A stretch of 64,000 nucleotides of DNA from Euryodendron excelsum. Lineage: Eukaryota > Streptophyta > Magnoliopsida > Ericales > Pentaphylacaceae. Location: positions 13,072,001 to 13,136,000 of the forward strand of contig CM065397.1 of the NCBI GenBank assembly GCA_033060915.1, read 5' to 3'. Made by a program: the position numbers and the translations under genes. Shown piece by piece: positions 12,782 to 23,475 of the stretch (its first letter is position 1; each line of letters opens with the position of its first letter). The notes beneath the pieces are model-generated. The model was given only the letters and a program-made list of their open reading frames with translations, was not told the DNA's origin and ran no database searches.

Positions 12782-13840
12782 CCTGCAAAGTTTCCGAGCC
12801 CAAAAAATTGGTCAGATCGGTAGCCCTTTCTCCATTTTCGAAAAGCTTAGGACAACCCTATTGTCACAGCAGCCATTTTGCCGGGGCCCAAAAAAAGGTG
12901 AATGGACAAAAATGTCCATTAAGGTGCAATCGTGTTCTTGATTGGTCCAATCAAGAACATGATATTTTTGTCCATTCACCTTTTGGAACCCAGCAAAAGC
13001 CAGGCTGCGATGCCAATAGGGCCACTCAAAATTTAAGTTACTTCACTCAGTCCTCAAATACAGTGAAAAGGAACAAATAAACACAAATCCATAAGCTGGC
13101 AAATAGACAAGATATGGATTAGTTCAGCTATCAGCGTTGTGCAAATTAAAACTTCTGGTCCACTCAACCCACTGGAGTCCAGAAAACACTTCAACAGATT
13201 AAAAATCCAAGATACACAGTTGTTTGGTACTGCGTGTCTACCAAGAAATAATATCTTTATACAATTTCCATTTCTCAAGTTGATTTTACTAAAAATATAT
13301 TTACAATTGAAATAACTAGAGAGAAACATTCAAGAAAACATTTATAACTGCATATGTATATATCCACAAAACAATTAACACTCCACTTGACACAAACTGA
13401 ATATGGTTTGTTATCTAGATTATCCTTTGTCATCCAATTACTGAAGCCTTTTCTTTTACCCTGTTTCTCTCAGTAGCCAAACAGAGCCTGGAAACTTAAA
13501 AATGCAAAACCAATTCAACAATTAACAAAACCAAGAATTAGCAGGGACAACTTAATTCATAGCTTACACTCCGCATTCATCAATTAACATGCACTGAACA
13601 CAAACTTCCTCATTAATCGATCACCAAACAAGTCCTCAAACTACAGTAGGATGAAGAATTTTCAAACAAAAACCCTAGAACAGTGTAACTTCTAACGCAA
13701 ACCCGATTCACTACGAAGCAAAAAAATCAACTGAAAATAACGGAAAATTGCTAGCAACGAGAGCGTTTCTTTGATTACCAGATCGAACAGGAACAGAGTG
13801 ATTAGTGGCCGAGAAAAAACAAGGAAGGAGAAAGAGAACC
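12782..13840 (-). other. probable 5' UTR intron of the GT47 gene
   Basis: Reading the minus strand, a pyrimidine-poor but usable acceptor (CTTTGCAG/GGG) ends at 12783, 45 nt before the ATG at 12737. A possible donor (CTCTCAG/GTTCTC) sits at 13839-13840. A non-coding leader exon at about 13840-13960 would fit. The acceptor is plausible; the donor and transcription start are inference. Confidence 0.35.
12847..13026. mobile_element. foldback (inverted-repeat) element, MITE-like
   Basis: Two arms of roughly 75-80 bp are imperfect reverse complements. The left arm begins CCCTATTG and contains AAAAGGTGAATGGACAAAAA and GTTCTTGATTGG. The right arm begins CCAATCAAGAAC and contains TTTTTGTCCATTCACCTTTT, ending in CAATAGGG. 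Only a few bases separate the arms. No coding capacity, and no clear target duplication was found. It sits in the probable 5' UTR intron of the GT47 gene. Confidence 0.75.
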
Positions 13841-13959
13841 TGAGAGATCTCAACTTCTTTGCTGTTTAAGTCAACCAACCAATTGTTTGACCATTCACGG
13901 TTGAGTTGACTGGCCAGTTTCTCGGCAACCAAACAAGGAATCATATAGATTATTGTGTG

Positions 13960-15232
13960 TATATTGTAAGAGAATTTGAAGTACCTGTATGATTTTGGGA
14001 ATTGCCATAGTTACTTGATAGTATCTGCTTGTGGGGGATTCTTGAGCTTTCCAAGTGTTCTCTGCTTCTTCTTTCTTTGTTATTGTATATGCCTTTCTTA
14101 CAGCTCAGGTTTTTTTGGGTTTCCAGAGGTGGGAAAATGGAGAATATTTATTGCCTGATCATTGATGGGAGAATATGACGGTGGTCCAACCGTTCCGGCA
14201 GATATACCCTTGCCTTTTCTGGATATTACGTGCACGCCATTCCATAATCCATTAGTTTTTACAAGAGGGAAACGGAAACTGAAAGGGTAAATTACACTAG
14301 TATCTTTGAACTTTTTAAAATAACACTGACCTCCCCTCCCCTGTCATTCTTGTCCCATTCACAGAGTTAATTAAGTTTGTACTTTTACCGTTTTACCCCT
14401 TAATTAATAAATATATTTATGTTGTTCATTTATTTTTACTCCTATAACCAAGAAGTCCCTAACCTATTAGAATTATCTCTCTCCCTTTGACCTTCATGTC
14501 CGGGTGAACTTCATTCCCGTATTGCCTAACCACCACCCCAAATCCACTAAATCGTGAACCTTCTCTTTTCTTTTCTTTTTTTTTTTTTTTTTTGTGTCTC
14601 GAAATGCAGTAGTGGTGGCCCTATCACAAGACCTCTCAAACCCCATGGATCTCTCATAACGGACTGCTCTATATCGCTATATATTTATACACAAATCCAG
14701 CCGCCTAATGCAATGATTCATGCAATTAATGAATTGTTACGTAATTATGCCATGAAATTCGGTTTGCCAATGGTAATGCGTCTGGAATATGTGTATGTAT
14801 GTATAGAGAGAGAGATTTATTGTTGGTTGTTGCTTTTGAAAGACATCAATTACCCTTACAGCCAAACAACCAGCATAACTCTTTATTCCACTACAAAATA
14901 CTCCATAACCAGGTTAAGAAGGTAGAAGTAGAACCCTTGCATCCACCACTGAATCCCAGATATCCGAGCACACAGTTTTCCTCCTCTCACTTTATCCACC
15001 ATCACCTGTGCACATTGCCCACGGCTTTCCTCCTTCTCTCCTCCTCTTCCTCCTCTGCCTAATCGACACACATGCATAAATATACACTTATATGTATACA
15101 GTGAAAATAGCAACCCATTAAAGAAAATTGGGTTTGTTAGTTGTGAGACAAATGCTCCAAATGGCGGGTTTATATATACATACATAGAGAGAGATGGTTA
15201 TAAACCCTTTTAAATGTTTTTATTTCTCTTGG
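13960..15232. other. intergenic, low-complexity
   Basis: AT-rich DNA with a poly-T run near 14577-14593. It contains several short open frames without recognisable products. No gene is supported. Confidence 0.5.
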
Positions 15233-15487
15233 AGAGTAATCAGAGCCTGCCCTGGGCTGAAGCAAGCGCAGCCCAACTTTAGGCCCCCCTCAAAAATCCA
15301 AAATTTGGAGCTCCAATTATTTAGAGGTGTTATATAGTGGGCCAGAATAAAGAATTAAATGATGTTTTAATAAGAGGCTCAATTTCAAATAAAAGACCTA
15401 ATTTCCAAGTTCATAATTATATTGAGGGCCTCATCTCCGAATTTCGATTGAGGAACCTAAAATCTTAGGACTGGCCCTAAGAGTAAT
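15233..15487. mobile_element. non-autonomous hAT MITE with 8-bp target duplication
   Basis: The element spans 15241-15479 (239 bp). Its left end is CAGAGCCTGCCC; its right end read in reverse complement is TAGGGCCAGTCC, an imperfect terminal inverted repeat of the hAT type. The flanks 15233-15240 and 15480-15487 are both AGAGTAAT, a perfect 8-bp duplication as expected for hAT transposases. No coding capacity. Confidence 0.85.
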
Positions 15488-16631
15488 GATAGCTTATTTG
15501 ATAATTATATCATGGAAATGAGCTATAACAGTTGTGGGGTATAAGGTGAAGACATAAAGATAAAAAGGAAAGACTCATGGTGGCGAGAAGAAAATGGTGG
15601 GGTAGCAAACAATTGTGGAGGAGGTGTTGCGGTTGCATAGGGTTATTGCAGAGAGGCACCGCCGAAATTGTTAAAAAAAAAAAAGGGGCTTCGAGATAGG
15701 TGGGTTTGTGAGAGTTTTGAAGTGGTAAGGTTCACACTTTTTTAACTAAGTACGTGATGTAACAAGTCCTTACTGGGTGAGATGATATGATTGGTATGGG
15801 TGTTTGGCTATAGAGATATGCAAAATATATGGGTTGTTTGGTTTTGAAATGCAGAAGGGTAGTATTGGATTTTTTAAAAATTTGTAAAATGAGATTAGTA
15901 ATTTTGGTCATTGTTAGTGATGACAATTGTATGGAAGGAGGAATATTATATCAATAAGTAAAAGAGTGGTAATTGTTATTTTTAAAATCACGAGACTTAT
16001 CTGTCGTTGTCAAATACTTGAAGGGAGGTCATTATAACTTACTCTGAGAGAAACAATAGTAAAATAAAAAAGAAGTTGCACCAGTAATATATATATATAT
16101 ATGTATACATGAGGGAAATTGAAATTGAGAAATTAAACCTATTGCTAATAATCTTATGATATGTTTGGAATTTAAATTTATTAAGGAAAAAGTAAAAAAA
16201 ATAAAAAAAAAAATAGAGAAAAGAGAATAACAGAAGAAGTATTTTTATTCTCTTTTTCTTACCTTTGTCTTCTTTTTTTTTTTTTTCATTATCAAATTCT
16301 CGATCCAAACACAATCTTAGTAAAAATATTTTGCATAATTTAAAAAAATAGAAATTTAGTAAAAATTTATGTTAATATTTTAACATATATTTTATATATT
16401 GCAAATAAAAAGAAAAATGTATAAATAAATATTTTAAATTTTCAAATAGTTTTTGCAAAGTATTTTACAAGTTTTTTTCTTGATTCATGTAGAATTTTTA
16501 TTTGTACTAAAAGTATTCAAAATGTTTTTTAATAGTTTTTATAATGTTTCTTCAAAATTCTAAAAAGTCTGGTACTCATATCTGCCATGCATTTTCTAAC
16601 CCATTTTATGATTTTACTTTCTTTTGGTTGG
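15488..16631. other. intergenic AT-rich spacer
   Basis: No gene seen. There is a short (TA)n run near 16090 and several A/T homopolymers. Confidence 0.5.
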
Positions 16632-17409
16632 TATGTTGTCGCACCCCGATTTTTGGGTGTCCAAGGTCTTTTCAGCTCGGAGACTCTAAAGTACGAAACT
16701 CTGTCACTAGAACTCGTCCCCTTTAGAAGGACAAGTGCGACTAGGTTTGAAAATTAATTTGACTAAGGGCTTTTAGAAAAATAGGAATCACCACCTAACT
16801 TGATAAACGTGAGTTAGGGCACCTAAAACTAAGCATTAATCCGAAGATTAAACTTAAAGTTTTTGAAAAAAGATTTTGAAAATTCCCTCAAGAGAGGGTT
16901 TTTAGAAAAATAGGTTGTTTGGCAAACTTTTGAAATGTTTGAGCCTTTTTTGAAAATAACTCAATTTTTGGTCTTTCGAAAACAAAAATCTAAAATTCGG
17001 GGGTTGGTTACGTGCAGGGAAGATATCCTAAAATCATCACCCTACCCCGCCCTTTCGGTACTTATATGTCTAATCACCCTTTGTTCACTCACTAGAATAA
17101 CCGGTTACCATTGTTCACTTAATATCCACTTTTAGAAAAATGGGGTTTAGTCATCACTTTTCAGATGGATGATGCAAGTTTTTGGAAAAAGTTTGAAAAT
17201 AATGGAGGTTTTAAAAGAGTTTGGAATAGAAACTTTGAATTGATTTGAAATTTTTGAAAAAGGGATTGGGGTTGAAATAAAAGTTATGACCGCACCATTT
17301 TAGGTTGCCTACGTATCTCATTTGGCGAGAATCAAGTCATTCGTAGTTCGGGCCAGAGCCCGAGGGAAAAATAGGCGCATTAGGGCCTTTGGAAGGTTTG
17401 AAGATACTG

Positions 17410-17520
17410 GGGTTTTTGAAAAGTTTAAGACACTTTGAGATCTTTGAAAAAGTTTAAGACACTTTGAGGTCTTTGGAAAAGTTTAAGACACTTTGAGGTC
17501 TTTAGAAGTTGAAAACTCTT
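17410..17520 (+). repeat. tandem array A in solo LTR 1 (about 3 units of 32 bp)
   Basis: Units have the core GTTTAAGACACTTTGAGGTC, spaced about 32 bp. The matching array in LTR 2 (22470-22655) has about six units. Confidence 0.85.
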
Positions 17521-17999
17521 TGTGGTCTTGGAAGTTTTGACTTGAAATTGAAAGTGAAGTGTTTTGAAAATGCTTTTAGATTGACTCTAAGGGAGTCTTA
17601 GAAAAATGCTTTGGCATGACTCAAGAGAAATTGAAAGTATTTTTGAAGTCATGTTTTGAAATCCTAGGAGGCATGACTTTAGAATGTTTTGATGAATTAG
17701 TTTTTGAAAGTGGTTTTTGAAAATGGCTAAGTGTTTGGAATCCTAATATGGACAACCTTAGAAGTTGTTCTTGATTTGTCACTTGTCCTTGGAACCCCTA
17801 ACCATGAGAGGGCTAGGGACACCTTAGGTTTGTGACATTTTAAAAACGTTTTTGAAAATGCTTTAAAGATGGAGTGTAGGAACATTTGAAAAGTTTATGG
17901 AGTTGTTTTTTTTTTGAATCGTGCGAGTGGGGGATTTTGGAAAAATGAGTTATGAGAATGGTTTAAAATTGGATAATCATTTAGAGAAGGGTTCAAGAG

Positions 18000-18255
18000 T
18001 TGGAACCTTGAAGCATATTAACCCAGGTTGGGTTAGAGGTGACCTAAGGTTAACTAACTTGGGTTAGCTTAACCTAGGGTTAAGATGACCCATGGTTAAC
18101 TAACTAAGGTTGGATTAACCTAAGGTTAGGATGACTTAGGGTTAGGTTGACCTAAGATGAGTAAACTAGAGTCAAGTTAACCTAGGGTTAGTCAACTAGG
18201 GTCAAGTTAACCTAGGATTGGACAACTAGGGTCAAGTTAACCTAGGATTAGATTG
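18000..18255 (+). repeat. tandem array B in solo LTR 1 (GGGTCAAGTTAACCTAG units)
   Basis: About three clear 30-bp units carrying GTCAAGTTAACCTAGG, preceded by degenerate related units with GGTTAACC-like cores. The matching array in LTR 2 has seven clear units. Confidence 0.85.
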
Positions 18256-20644
18256 GAAGTTGGTTTAATGCATTTTTGGAGAGAATTTTGAAGGACAAAA
18301 CATGCTATACAAGGGACTTTGGTGGACAACCTTTTTTAATATCATTTCCATAAAAATTTTTACTATAACCAAGAGCATGGTTTACATGGTTGGTGATTGG
18401 AGACCATTCCAAGGAAGGTTTCCTTATGAACATCATAACCTTTATCTTGGCAAGAGTGGGAGTTTCAAAAATCAATATAATGATGGCAATTTTTGGAAAA
18501 TCATTTTTGATGCAAAGATGTAGAGAATGCATTTTTGAAAATCATCTTTTGAGAAAGATTTTGAAAATCATTTTTTAAGGGGAACATTCCATCAAGAGAG
18601 GGTTCATATGGCCAACAAAAGCGAGACCACTCAAGAGAGGGTTCCATGGGGCCATTCCAACCATTAAACTTGAGAGAATAGAAACCATAGAATTCAAACA
18701 GTTTGAACATCATTCTTAGGCAAGCATAAAGAGAAAAGGAAGTCATTCTAACAATTTAGGGTTCTTATGGCCAATATAAAGGGAGACCACTCAAGAGAGG
18801 GTTCCATGGGGCCATTTTAGCCACTAAATTTGAGAGAATGGAAACCTTGAAAATCAAGGAGTTTAAAAGCAAATTTTGTGCAAGTTGAAATGCAATGATG
18901 CTAAAGTGTGAATTAGGGGGTAATGAGGAATTTTCTAAAGTATAACTCATAAGGTCTCATCCTAGACTTCAAGGGGCCAACTCTTGGAACAATTTTTTAA
19001 AAGAAATGTAGAGCTTGGAAATAGCATAAAATTAAGAGCAATGTAAGCATTGTGGAGCATGACAATAAGCATAAAATGAAGCCAAACACACAAAACATGA
19101 TCAAAATAGGAATATGCAAGGGGTCATGATTTACATACAAGGCTTTTAGGCTACACCACATAAACAAGGGGCTCCTAGACCATACCATCTCAAAGTAAGC
19201 TAGTGAAAGGTCCCCCTACACGGTGGCTCTCACTTGCTTTCCTCTAGGCATGATCTAAGAGCCCTCTTGGCTCAAGCATGCAAGAAAGGGGGGTTGAAGA
19301 TGGGGATTAAAATAGAGAATAGCCTAAGTAGGCTAGGAGGGAGAAGAGAAGAGTGGGGGAGAGCATAAATGTAAAAGGGATACCACCTTTTGCCTTCAAC
19401 ACATTTATAGTCTTCAATGGATATCTTGATTGGAGCTTGAGTGACTTCAAGAAGGCTTGAGAGGCTCGAGTGGAGTGTATAAATGTGTATGAGGCCTTTT
19501 ATATGGAGTGTATAGGCTTAGGGGGTAGAATTTAGCTTAAGTGTTGGAGGGGAGGAATATATGTAGAGATTCGAGTTTCTGGAGTGATTTCAATCGGGAA
19601 GATTCTGGGGGAATCGGTTGCACTCGGGATGTTCTCCTAGTGCTTCCGATGAACTTTCATGTTTTCAAAAAGTTTGAATTATGTTTGGAGGTGAGTGATA
19701 TCGTCTTGGGAAGTGTGCCAAAAAGGACACTTTCGCGGAGCGTCTGTGATACGCTTCGTGAGTGTTCAAAAGTGGCTGTCTTCATTTCGTGTGATCGAGG
19801 CCTTCGAGAAGCAATCTATTCGATCGGACCGTACCAATGGAAAGTACTCTGGAAATACTTTCTGGAATTCTTAAATTTACGCATTTCTCAAGTCGTTTGA
19901 CGGTGCGTTTTGATTAGGGAATCAGAGAAAAAGTCAACCTTAGCGGAGCGTCTGCGAGACGCTCCAGGGGTTGCTGAAAGTCATTGTTTGCACACCGTAC
20001 GATGGAGGGCTTCGGGAGGCTATCTATTTGATCGAACCATATCAATGGAAAGATCTATGGACGAGCTTTCGAGAATTTCCTAATTTACGCATTTCTCAAG
20101 TCGGTTGACGGTGCGTTATAACTAGGGAATCGGGGGAAAAGACAATTTAGGCGGAGCGTCTGCGAGACGCTCTAGGGAAATTTTATCGCGTCGTGTGAGC
20201 TTAGTGTCGTAGGGTGCTCCTTGGATTAAACAAGGACGTGTGGTGAAACCCTTTGCTCGAAACCCCAATGTTGGTGTTGTTTCAGGACATTTTTGGGCTT
20301 CTAGGGGCAAAACGGTCATTTTGACCGGAGTTGGCTGGAAATGGTTTGGAATGTTGTGTTAAGTGTGTAGAGCTGTTCTGGGATGGTTTTGAGAGAGTCT
20401 TTTACTGTTCAGCAGGGTTTGTGTTGTGCTGAGGCGCTCGGGGGTAAAACAGTTATTTTGACCGGAGTAGGCTGGAATAGGACTGGATTTGAACCAAATG
20501 GCGTGTGGGGGACCCCTACTGGTTTAGTAGCATTTTGGAAGTATGGACTTATCGCTTTGAGAGATTTTGAACTTTCCTAAAACGTGCCTGGAGGCCCAAG
20601 GGGCAGGTTTGGCCATTTTTCACTGAGTCGGACTAGCAAGCGCC

Positions 20645-20990
20645 GGTGTTGGCCTAGGTATTGGTTCCCGAGACCGCCCGGTCTCGGAAAACTATCTGTG
20701 TGGTGTTGGTCTCTAAGAACGCCTGGTCTTAGAGAGCTACCTGTAGGGTGGTGCTGGTTCCTTAGAATGCCTGATCCTAGAAAGCTACCTGGAAGGGTGG
20801 TGTTGGTCCCTAAGAACGTCCGGTCTCAGAGAACTACCAAATGACGGACATTCTACGTTGGCAGCCTAGTAGGCGCCAGAAGTGAACCGTCTGAAATTTT
20901 TGATGAGGTGTTGGTCCCCGAGATCGCTTGATCCCGGGAAGCTACTTGGATGGCGTTGGTTTTCGAGACCGCCCGATCCGGAGATTGCTG
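20645..20990 (+). repeat. array of about six 48-bp hairpin-forming units in solo LTR 1
   Basis: Each unit runs TTGGT - stem - loop - stem - CTACCTG. The first hairpin, at 20668-20687, is CCGAGACCG-CC-CGGTCTCGG, a perfect 9-bp stem. In the next unit the stem changes on both sides (CTAAGA with TCTTAG), so pairing is kept. The array lies just before the 3' end of the LTR and is repeated at 26030-26375 in LTR 2. Confidence 0.8.
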
Positions 20991-21020
20991 AGCGGGCAAA
21001 AATGGGGTGCTTACATATGT

Positions 21021-21674
21021 CCTTGTCTTCTTTTGGATATACATGAACACCACTCAATTATCTTCTACTTTTTTATTTTTTATTTTTTTATACTCTTTTA
21101 TATTCTTTAAATTTTTTGTCAAACCACAATGATTTGAAATAAGGGTTTAAGAAGTCACATAAGTTCACCAAATAAGTTGAATAAACTTCCAAATTGTCTA
21201 GAGTTTGTACCAAAAAAAAAAAAAAATCTTTATTTTTGGGGTTGGTAGTTTTAGAAAAAAAAATGTACATCATTGTCAAGTAAGGAATCTCTTCTTTCTT
21301 TATACATATTAAAAAAAAAAAAAAGCAATACAAATAACATCATTTTGTTTTTTAGTAAAGGTTGAGGTGATTCTCAATTAAACTACTTTTACAATAGTTT
21401 ACAATCATTTTGACAATAATGTAGGCATTAAAACTATACTCCCTTGATTGTTCGTGATGAGTGATTGACATGAATGAAAAGTTACTTTCTTAAATTTGAT
21501 CAAATAATATGTTTTAATTTTGAAAAATGATGTTTTTAAGAAATTTTGTACAAAAAAAACTCATCAAAATGTTGTATTGTTGAACAACTATTATTCTTTC
21601 TTTTTTTTGTTTGTTTTACTTGAAAATTACTACTTAGTTTCTTGACAAAATAAATTTTAGGACCAAAATATTAT
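21021..21674. other. spacer between the two solo LTRs
   Basis: 654 bp of AT-rich DNA with homopolymer runs. No PBS, PPT or coding segment was seen, which argues against reading the two LTRs and this spacer as one element. Confidence 0.7.
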
Positions 21675-22469
21675 AGTATTGTCGCACCCCGGTTTTTAGG
21701 TGTCTAAGGTCCTTTCGGCTTGGAAACCCAAAAGCACGGAACTCTGTCACTAGAACTCATCCTCCTAGAAGGACAAGTGTGACTAGGTTCGAAAATTGGT
21801 TTGACTAAGGGCTTTACAAAAATAGGAATCCCCACCTAACTTGATTAAGGTGAGTTAGGGCACCTAAAATTAAGTGTTAATCCGAAAATTAAACTTAGGG
21901 TTTTTTTTGGAAAAGGGTTTTGAAAATTCCCTCAAGAGAGGGTTTTTAAGGAAATAGGTTGTTTGGCAACCTTTGGAAAGATTTAAGCCATTTTGGAAAA
22001 TAACTCCGTTTTGGTCATTTGAAAACAGAAATCTATGATTCGGGGGTTGGTTACGTGTAAGGAAAATATCCTAAGATCATCGCCCTACCCCACCCTTTCG
22101 GTATCTACATGTCTAATCACCCTTTGTTCACTCACTAGAATAACCAGTTACTATTGTCCACTTAATATCCACTTTAGAATTTTTGAAAACGGGGTTTAGT
22201 CATCACTTTTTGAATGGATGATGTATGATGCAAGTTTTTGAAAGAACTTTGAAAATAATGGAGGTTTTGAAAGAGTTTGGAATAGAAACTTTGAATTGAT
22301 TGGAATTTTTAAAAAATAGATTGGAGTTGAAATAAAAGTTATGACCGCACCATTTTAGGTTACCTACATATCTCATTTAGCGAGAATCAGGTTATTCGTA
22401 GTTCGGGCAAGAGCCCGATGGAGAATAGGCGCGTTAGGGCCTTTGGAAGGTTTGAAGACACTTTGGGGT

Positions 22470-22655
22470 TTTTGAAAAATTTAAGACACTTGGAGGTTTT
22501 TAGAAAAGTTTAAGACACTTTGAGGTCTTTGGAAAAGTTTAAGACACTTGGAGGTCTTTTTAAAAAGTTTAAGATACTTTGAGGTCTTCGGAGAAGTTTA
22601 AGACACTTTGAGATCTTTGGAAAAGTTTAAGATACTTTGAGGTCTTTGGGAGTTG
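22470..22655 (+). repeat. tandem array A in solo LTR 2 (about 6 units of 32 bp)
   Basis: Units share AAGTTTAAGACACTTTGAGG with small variations. Unit number is about double that in LTR 1. Confidence 0.85.
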
Positions 22656-23159
22656 AAGACCCTTTATGGTTTTGGAGGTTTTGGCTTGAAATTGAATGGT
22701 GGAGTGTTTTTGAAAATGTTTTTCGATCACCTTAAAGGAGTTTTGGAAAAATGCTTTGGCATGACTTAAGAGAACTTAAAACTGTTTTTGAAGTTTTGTC
22801 TTGAAAACCTTGGAGGAATGTTTTGATGAATTAGTTTTTGAAAGTGGTTTTTGGAAATGACTAATGGTTTGGGATCCTAATATGGATAGCCTTAGAGGTT
22901 GTCCTTGGTTTATCACTTTGTCCTTGGAATCCCTAACCATGAGAGGGCTAAGGACACCTTAGATTTGTGACCTTTTGAAAGCATTTTTGGAGATGTCTTG
23001 AAGATGGAGTGTAAGAACATTTGAAGAGTTTATGGAGTTGGTTTTTTGAAATCATGAGAGTAGGAGGTTTTGAAAAAATAGGTTATGAGGGTAATTTGAA
23101 AATTGGATGATCATTTAGAAAAGGGTTCAAAAGTTGGAACCTTGAAGCATATTAACCTA

Positions 23160-23475
23160 AGTTGAGTTAGTTTATGGTTAAGGGTGAGCTAAGGTTAATT
23201 TACTTGGGTTAGGTTAACCTAAGGTTAAGATGACTTAGGGTTAGGTTAACTTAAGGTGAGTGAATTAGGGTCGAGTTAACCTAAGGGTTAGATAATTAGG
23301 GTCAAGTTAACCTAGGATTAGACATTTAGGGTCAAGTTAACCTAGGGTTGGGTAACTAGGGTCAAGTTAACATAGGGTTGGATAAGTAGGGTCAAGTTAA
23401 CCTATGATTGGGTAACTAGGGTCAAGTTAGCCTAGGGTTGGATAACTAGGGTCAAGTTAACCTAGGATTGGATTG
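23160..23475 (+). repeat. tandem array B in solo LTR 2 (7 or more 30-bp units)
   Basis: Seven consecutive units GGGTCAAGTTAACCTAGG plus a variable GGATAACTA part from about 23268, preceded by degenerate copies. Each unit centres on the palindrome GTTAAC. Confidence 0.9.

Larger units (their letters stand above)
16632..21020 (+). mobile_element. solo LTR no. 1 (4379 bp) of a giant-LTR retrotransposon family
   Basis: The LTR spans 16637-21015, beginning TGTCGCACCCC and ending GGGTGCTTACA, so the ends are TG...CA. The right end in reverse complement, TGTAAGCACCCC, almost mirrors the left end. The flanks 16632-16636 and 21016-21020 are both TATGT, a perfect 5-bp target duplication, so this is a complete unit and not half of an LTR pair. 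No gag-pol, PBS or PPT lies inside. It contains tandem arrays (near 17420-17515, 18000-18250, 20645-20985) and a 90-bp segment repeated at 18590 and 18755. The length is extreme for an LTR and fits Tat/Ogre-type gypsy or LARD families, but no lineage can be proved without the internal domain. It is homologous along its length to the LTR at 21680-26535. Confidence 0.9.

Noticed and set aside
20122..20844. Open frames inside the solo LTRs (for example 20383-20844 and 25574-26030)
   Set aside because: They are not preserved as a protein between the two LTR copies and lie in repeat-rich non-coding LTR.
22470..23475. CRISPR-like array
   Set aside because: Repeats are contiguous with no unique spacers, lie inside a plant LTR, and no cas genes exist.
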